Origin: Lachnospiraceae bacterium
GTDB lineage: Bacteria; Bacillota; Clostridia; Lachnospirales; Lachnospiraceae
Direction of reading: 5' to 3'
Length of the DNA stretch: 8,587 nucleotides
NCBI GenBank assembly: GCA_021200345.1
Contig: JAJQGR010000349.1
Location: 1-8,587, forward strand
Under the pieces are notes generated by a model. The model was given only the letters and a program-made list of their open reading frames with translations. It was not told the DNA's origin and did no database searches. The position numbers and the translations under genes were made by a program. Below are positions 5,509 to 8,587 of this stretch, one piece after another; the stretch's first letter is position 1, and each line of letters opens with the position of its first letter.

Positions 5509-6801
5509 CTATTTTACATTGAAAGCTGCCTTGCCCGGATATACGGCTGCCGCACCCAGCTGCTCCTCAATACGGAGTAACTGATTGTACTTGGCAACAC
5601 GCTCGCTCCTGCTGGGAGCACCGGTCTTGATCTGGCAGGTGTTCAGAGCAACCGCCAGGTCTGCAATGGTGGTATCCTCGGTCTCGCCGGAACGATGAGA
5701 GGTTACCGCGGTGTAGCCGGCCTTGTGAGCCATCTTGATGGCTTCCAGAGTCTCGGAAACGGAACCGATCTGGTTAAGCTTGATCAGAATAGCATTGCCG
5801 CAGCCTAAGCTGATGCCCTTGCTCAATCTCTCGGTGTTGGTCACGAACAGGTCGTCGCCTACCAGCTGAACTCTGTCGCCCAGCTCAGCAGTCAGCTTCT
5901 GCCAGCCTTCCCAGTCCTCTTCATCCAGAGCATCCTCGATGGAGATGATCGGGTACTTGTCCACCAGGCTCTTCCAGTGAGCGATCAGCTCATCGGAGGT
6001 ATAATGGGTGCCAGCCTTTGGCAGGATATACTCGCCCTTCTTTTCACCCTTCCACTCGCTGGAAGCAGCGTCCATGGCAATCATAAAGTCCTTGCCAGGC
6101 TCATAGCCGGCTTTCTTTACTGCCTCAAGGATGGTCTCGATGGTCTCCTCATCGCTGGACAGGTTGGGAGCGAAGCCGCCCTCGTCGCCAACGGAGGTAG
6201 CCAGACCTCTGGACTTCAGAATAGAAGCCAGAGCGTGGAAGACCTCTGCGCACCAGCGAAGCGCTTCCTTAAAAGTGGGAGCACCCACAGGCATAATCAT
6301 GAATTCCTGAGTGTCTACGGTGTTGGTAGCATGTGCGCCGCCGTTTAAGATATTCATCATCGGAACCGGAAGACGGTTCGCGTTAGCGCCGCCCAGGAAA
6401 CGATACAGCGGAATGTCTAAAGACAGAGCTGCCGCTCTGGCTGCCGCGATGGATACTGCCAGGATAGCGTTGGCGCCCAGATTGGACTTGTCCTTGGTGC
6501 CATCCGCATCGATCATGGCCTTGTCCACTGCATAGGTGTCGGAAGCGTCCAGGCCAAGAACCGCGTCTCTGATGGTGGTGTTGATATTCTCAACCGCCTT
6601 GGTCACGCCCTTGCCCAGGTATCTGCTCTTGTCGCCGTCGCGAAGCTCCAGTGCCTCGAACTCGCCGGTGGAAGCGCCGCTGGGTGCTGTTCCTCTGCCT
6701 ACGGTGCCGTCCGCTAAGGTCACCTCAGCCTCTACTGTCGGATTTCCTCTGGAATCCAAAATCTCTCTGCCGATTACGTCTACAATTTCCATGTAGTCCA
6801 C
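5509..6801 (-). CDS. eno: Enolase (phosphopyruvate hydratase)
   Basis: Converts 2-phosphoglycerate to phosphoenolpyruvate in glycolysis; cytoplasmic, Mg-dependent. The 430 residues from GTG 6801 match the usual length. The N-terminal capping domain starts with REILDSRGNPTVEAEV. The barrel carries GGAH (His157), GDEGGFAPN (Glu207, general acid/base partner), metal ligands Asp244 (MDAAS), Glu289 (SIEDAL) and Asp316 (GDDLFVTN), Lys341 in the signature ILIKLNQIGSVSETL, SHRSGET (368-374, His369) and Lys392 in IKTGAPSRSER. All catalytic residues are present. Start choice: GGAAGG (6811-6816) is 9 bases from GTG 6801 but 18 from ATG 6792, and the result VDYMEIVDVIGREI fits clostridial enolases. The frame stays open back to an ATG at 6885, but that lies in the 5' leader. 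It is transcribed alone from its own promoter (6895-6923) and ends at the terminator 5439-5501. Confidence 0.97.
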   Translation of the reverse strand: MDYMEIVDVIGREILDSRGNPTVEAEVTLADGTVGRGTAPSGASTGEFEALELRDGDKSRYLGKGVTKAVENINTTIRDAVLGLDASDTYAVDKAMIDADGTKDKSNLGANAILAVSIAAARAAALSLDIPLYRFLGGANANRLPVPMMNILNGGAHATNTVDTQEFMIMPVGAPTFKEALRWCAEVFHALASILKSRGLATSVGDEGGFAPNLSSDEETIETILEAVKKAGYEPGKDFMIAMDAASSEWKGEKKGEYILPKAGTHYTSDELIAHWKSLVDKYPIISIEDALDEEDWEGWQKLTAELGDRVQLVGDDLFVTNTERLSKGISLGCGNAILIKLNQIGSVSETLEAIKMAHKAGYTAVTSHRSGETEDTTIADLAVALNTCQIKTGAPSRSERVAKYNQLLRIEEQLGAAAVYPGKAAFNVK

Positions 6802-6810
6802 AATAATATT

Positions 6811-6816
6811 CCTTCC
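6811..6816 (-). promoter_or_regulatory. Enolase ribosome binding site that selects the GTG start
   Basis: GGAAGG on the minus strand lies 9 bases upstream of GTG 6801, whereas the next in-frame ATG (6792) would be 18 bases away, too far for normal initiation. Confidence 0.7.
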
Positions 6817-6829
6817 TTTCTTTTTACGT

Positions 6830-6865
6830 GAAATCCTGAACGGATTTCCGCATGTCTTTTGCGGA
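6830..6865 (-). promoter_or_regulatory. Two small hairpins in the enolase 5' leader
   Basis: GAAATCC/GGATTTC (6842-6848 with 6830-6836, 5-base loop) is a 7-bp stem. TCCGC/GCGGA (6861-6865 with 6847-6851) is a 5-bp stem that shares two bases with it, so the two may be mutually exclusive. They lie in the leader of about 87 bases between the promoter and the ribosome site. A role in mRNA stability is possible; nothing matches a known riboswitch. Confidence 0.35.
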
Positions 6866-6894
6866 GAAACCCTGTTCCCCCACAATCTTTTTTC

Positions 6895-6923
6895 ATGTTA
6901 GCATAGACCCGGAAGGATGTCAA
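6895..6923 (-). promoter_or_regulatory. Strong SigA-type promoter of enolase
   Basis: Perfect TTGACA (6918-6923), a 17-base spacer, and TAACAT (6895-6900) with the extended -10 element TGC just upstream. Transcription should start near 6888. The near-consensus sequence fits the high expression expected of a glycolytic gene. An 8-bp inverted repeat (AACAGGGT 6926-6933 with ACCCTGTT 6869-6876) flanks the promoter. Confidence 0.85.
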
Positions 6924-6953
6924 GAAACAGGGTCGGGATTTTGTGCAAATTTG

Positions 6954-7373
6954 TTACTCTTCCCCACCGTCTTTTTTCTTCAGATAAATCATCAGTGAAT
7001 ACACGGTCGGGATCACCGCAGCCAAAATGGCACCGATCAGCGGCACCACCAGCTTTCCCGTAAAAGCGGAAATGATACTCAGAAACCCCACCAGCACAAA
7101 GAGCCAGCCCAATCCCCAGGGCATTCTCATACACGGCCACTGCGCAGACCCAGTTCACCAGAGGAACGATCCAGAATACCAGCTGAAGCATTTTGGGGCT
7201 GATGTTCTTTCTTCCGGGATCCAGAAGCGTGGAAAAGACGCACAAAATGTGAAGGAACAGCAGAATAGATGGCAGCCCGAACACCGCAAAATAATTCTCT
7301 TTGCAGCTATTCCGGATGCAAAGAAAAAGTGACATTTTCTGACCCGCTCAGACACCGGAAGCCTCGTTCCCAT
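6954..7373 (-). pseudogene. Decayed SdpI-like (DUF1648) membrane protein gene
   Basis: Three pieces of an SdpI-type protein (multi-pass membrane immunity/signalling protein, about 210 residues when intact) lie in order but in different frames. From about 7373 to 7305: RLPVSERVRKCHFFFASGIAAK resembles the family LP...HF...G...SK segment. After a frameshift near 7300, about 7300 to 7115: NYFAVFGLPSILLFLHILC, then DPGRKN and a hydrophobic stretch with FWIVPLVNW. After a second shift near 7105-7135: GWLFVLVGFLSIISAFTGK to IYLKKKDGGEE and TAA at 6954, which is the family C-terminus. By comparison with B. subtilis SdpI about 60 residues with the N-x-x-IGIRTPWTL region are missing at this second junction; RMPWGL may be a leftover of it. 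The first membrane segment is also not recognisable. It lies downstream of an SdpR-like remnant, the natural gene order. Sequencing error alone would not explain the deletion. Confidence 0.72.
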
Positions 7374-7648
7374 TCTTCTGTATCTCAGGGAAATCTACAG
7401 CTCCCGTTCCATTTTCTTCTGTTCCGGATCTCCTCTGCAGATCTGACAGCCAGACCATGATCTCCTCCAGGACAGAGGTGTTCAGCTCATAGTAAATATA
7501 ATTTCTGATCCGGCTCTCCTGCACCAGACCGGCCTTTTTCAGAATACTCAGATGATATGAAATGGTAGCTCCGTGAACCTGAGACATACTCCGCGAACCC
7601 TTTTGTTTTCACAAAAGCATTCAGCTCCTCTATAAAAACGATGCTTCC
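7348..7648 (-). pseudogene. Truncated, frameshifted SdpR/ArsR-type autorepressor
   Basis: From ATG 7587 the 79-codon frame encodes HGATISYHLSILKKAGLV, then IYYELNTSVLEEIMVWLSDL. These are the recognition helix, wing and C-terminal helix typical of SdpR-type ArsR-family winged-helix repressors, which in B. subtilis control the sdpRI immunity operon. The first about 45 residues, including the conserved DPTRREIL, are absent. No ribosome site precedes ATG 7587, and the same frame has a stop 24 bases upstream. In another frame just upstream (about 7648-7590) lies SIVFIEELNAFVKTKGFAEY, which has the length and AE(Y/F) ending of the helices before the recognition helix; joining the two needs a small indel near 7588. 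I therefore read it as a broken gene. The region 7350-7430 is poorly conserved tail. It overlaps the SdpI-like remnant's first piece and follows the DUF4869 stop by a few bases. Confidence 0.65.
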
Positions 7649-7651
7649 CCT

Positions 7652-8101
7652 TCATCCCGGAATGCCCTCCAGATCAAAAACCGTATCCAACAGTTCCGCC
7701 ATGTTGTGAACCCTTCGATGATTATTTATAAACTCAGCCTCAAATTCACCCGTTCCAAAATTCATATTGTGCTGCAGGCATATCGTCAGATCCTGCCTCC
7801 TGGAAATCTCCAGAATCCATTTTTCGCAGTTATCCCCGCAGTTCGTCGCGTTAAAAATGTGCTCCCTGTCCTTATACATCAGGATCAGAGTCTTCGTTCC
7901 CCCTGACAAATTGCGCGGGCCAATCGGTCCAAGCACAGGGCTTTCGATCAAGTGTGGGCCAACTACCTCAGATCTGTCCACATCTTTAATCATGCTTTTT
8001 ACCAGATCATCTTCCAGCCACTTATCCTGATAAGTACTGTTAAAATACACGTCGCTTCGGTTGATAACGCCTTCTTTTTCCCCATAATAAATATAAAGCA
8101 T
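7652..8101 (-). CDS. DUF4869-like protein of unknown function
   Basis: A 149-residue cytoplasmic protein with no signal peptide or membrane segment. It resembles the DUF4869 family from memory: an N-terminal MLYIYYGEKEGVINRSDVYF, the motif SPVLGPIGPRNLSGGTKTLI (about 55-74), FNATNCGDNCEKWIL (about 85-99) with two cysteines in CGDNC, and the C-terminal VHNMAELLDTVFDL. No catalytic signature is evident and the function is unknown. ATG 8101 is preferred over ATG 8110: AGAGG (8111-8115) is 9 bases from 8101 but touches the 8110 codon. The gene begins 14 bases after the Nudix stop and is surely cotranscribed with it. Its stop is followed directly by the decayed sdpR region, with no terminator hairpin seen. 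Confidence 0.75.
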   Translation of the reverse strand: MLYIYYGEKEGVINRSDVYFNSTYQDKWLEDDLVKSMIKDVDRSEVVGPHLIESPVLGPIGPRNLSGGTKTLILMYKDREHIFNATNCGDNCEKWILEISRRQDLTICLQHNMNFGTGEFEAEFINNHRRVHNMAELLDTVFDLEGIPG

Positions 8102-8110
8102 TTCCCGCAT

Positions 8111-8115
8111 CCTCT
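8111..8115 (-). promoter_or_regulatory. Ribosome binding site of the DUF4869-like gene
   Basis: AGAGG immediately follows the Nudix stop codon (8116-8118) and lies 9 bases before ATG 8101, which decides the start in favour of 8101. Confidence 0.6.
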
Positions 8116-8583
8116 TTATTTTGAATTTGTCAGCTTCCTCTCAACCCACGCATACACCGGTTTTCTGATCGGAGGAGAAAGATTCTCCGGAATATCCTCC
8201 GGCGCAAAAAACTGAAGCCTCTCCACTTCTTCCTCCTGGCATTTCATCGTCCCAGAGTAGCTTTTGCATAAAAATACCACGTCCACATTAGATACTTCAT
8301 CTCCATTCGGATAAACATAATGCAGATCCTTCCCCGAGAATACGCCAAACAGCTCCAGCGAATCCGCAGCAAGTCCTGTCTCTTCAAACAGTTCTCTTCT
8401 GGCCGCATCCTCCACGATCTCATCCAGTTCCACTGATCCGCCCGGATATCCCCAGCAGTGATTATCCGTTCTCAGTTCCAGTAAAATCCGTCCCTGTTCA
8501 TCCTCCAAAATGACACTGGCGCCAACCTGCAGAATGGTGCGATGGCCTACGATTTGGCGCAAGTCCATGATATAGTTCGACAT
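8116..8583 (-). CDS. Nudix hydrolase
   Basis: A 155-residue cytoplasmic hydrolase of nucleoside diphosphates linked to another moiety; the substrate is not determined by sequence. A perfect Nudix box GX5EX7REUXEEXGU spans residues 49-71: Gly49, Glu55, Arg63-Glu64, Glu67-Glu68, Gly70-Leu71. The catalytic Mg-binding glutamates are present. The box is preceded by NHCWGYPGGSVE, and the segment HYVYPNGDEVSNVDVVF (88-104) recalls clostridial Nudix proteins often annotated as MutT-like or NUDIX domain hydrolases. The start ATG 8583 gives a natural N-terminus (MSNYIMDLRQIVGH). Its ribosome site lies beyond the window, so the start is not confirmed; ATG 8568 is an alternative without an SD. It is the first visible gene of a pair with the DUF4869-like gene 14 bases downstream. 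Confidence 0.9.
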   Translation of the reverse strand: MSNYIMDLRQIVGHRTILQVGASVILEDEQGRILLELRTDNHCWGYPGGSVELDEIVEDAARRELFEETGLAADSLELFGVFSGKDLHYVYPNGDEVSNVDVVFLCKSYSGTMKCQEEEVERLQFFAPEDIPENLSPPIRKPVYAWVERKLTNSK

Positions 8584-8587
8584 GAAA

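Noticed and set aside
5977..6796. Plus-strand open frames inside enolase, and similar ones opposite the helicase and esterase
   Set aside because: They are antisense shadows of strongly conserved genes, without ribosome sites or family resemblance.
6802..6885. 28-residue N-terminal extension of enolase from ATG 6885
   Set aside because: The segment is leader RNA: it begins just after the promoter, has no ribosome site, and the extra residues are not enolase-like.
6898..7335. An intact 145-residue membrane protein
   Set aside because: Only its middle matches SdpI; the last 50 residues are out of frame, whereas the other frame gives the true family C-terminus ending at 6954.
1..8587. CRISPR arrays, transposons, tRNA or rRNA genes
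   Set aside because: I saw no regularly spaced repeats, transposase motifs, terminal repeats, or cloverleaf or rRNA sequences.

Overview
The window looks like chromosome of a low-to-mid GC Clostridia, most likely a Lachnospiraceae gut anaerobe. The evidence is strong AGGAGG-type ribosome sites, consensus TTGACA/TATAAT promoters, TTATCCACA DnaA boxes, and proteins whose closest remembered relatives are clostridial (DUF4869, SdpRI-type genes, a nuclease-DinG fusion). This placement is inference from memory of families, not from a search.

Layout: the left end holds the 5' part of a small membrane-anchored or secreted protein on the minus strand (1-290). A 404-base gap (291-694) separates it from ridA on the plus strand (695-1066). 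The gap carries two strong divergent promoters, with a cluster of five DnaA-box-like 9-mers and a perfect ATGACA-N4-TGTCAT palindrome between them. Everything after ridA is on the minus strand. Reading in the direction of transcription (right to left), the genes are: a Nudix hydrolase and a DUF4869-like protein in one tight operon (8583 to 7652); decayed remains of an sdpR-sdpI type repressor/immunity pair (about 7648 to 6954); enolase with its own consensus promoter, GTG start and strong terminator (promoter 6923 to terminator 5439); and a three-gene unit of a CE15-like glucuronoyl esterase, a PD-(D/E)XK nuclease fused to an XPD/DinG-type iron-sulfur helicase, and a GNAT acetyltransferase (5419 to 1070).

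How they work together: ridA (imine/enamine deaminase) and eno (glycolysis) are housekeeping genes with their own promoters. The esterase, nuclease-helicase and GNAT genes are spaced by 23 bases and then overlap by 17, so they should share a transcript. The esterase ribosome site abuts the T-tract of the enolase terminator and I see no good promoter there, so the unit may depend on terminator read-through. The sdpR/sdpI remnant has several lesions (lost N-terminus and frameshift in the regulator; frameshift plus internal deletion in the SdpI-like protein) and is probably not functional.

I see no CRISPR array, transposon, tRNA or rRNA. The observations most worth checking are the DnaA-box cluster away from dnaA, the nuclease-helicase fusion, the noncanonical catalytic acid of the cytoplasmic CE15-like esterase, and the decayed sdpRI locus.
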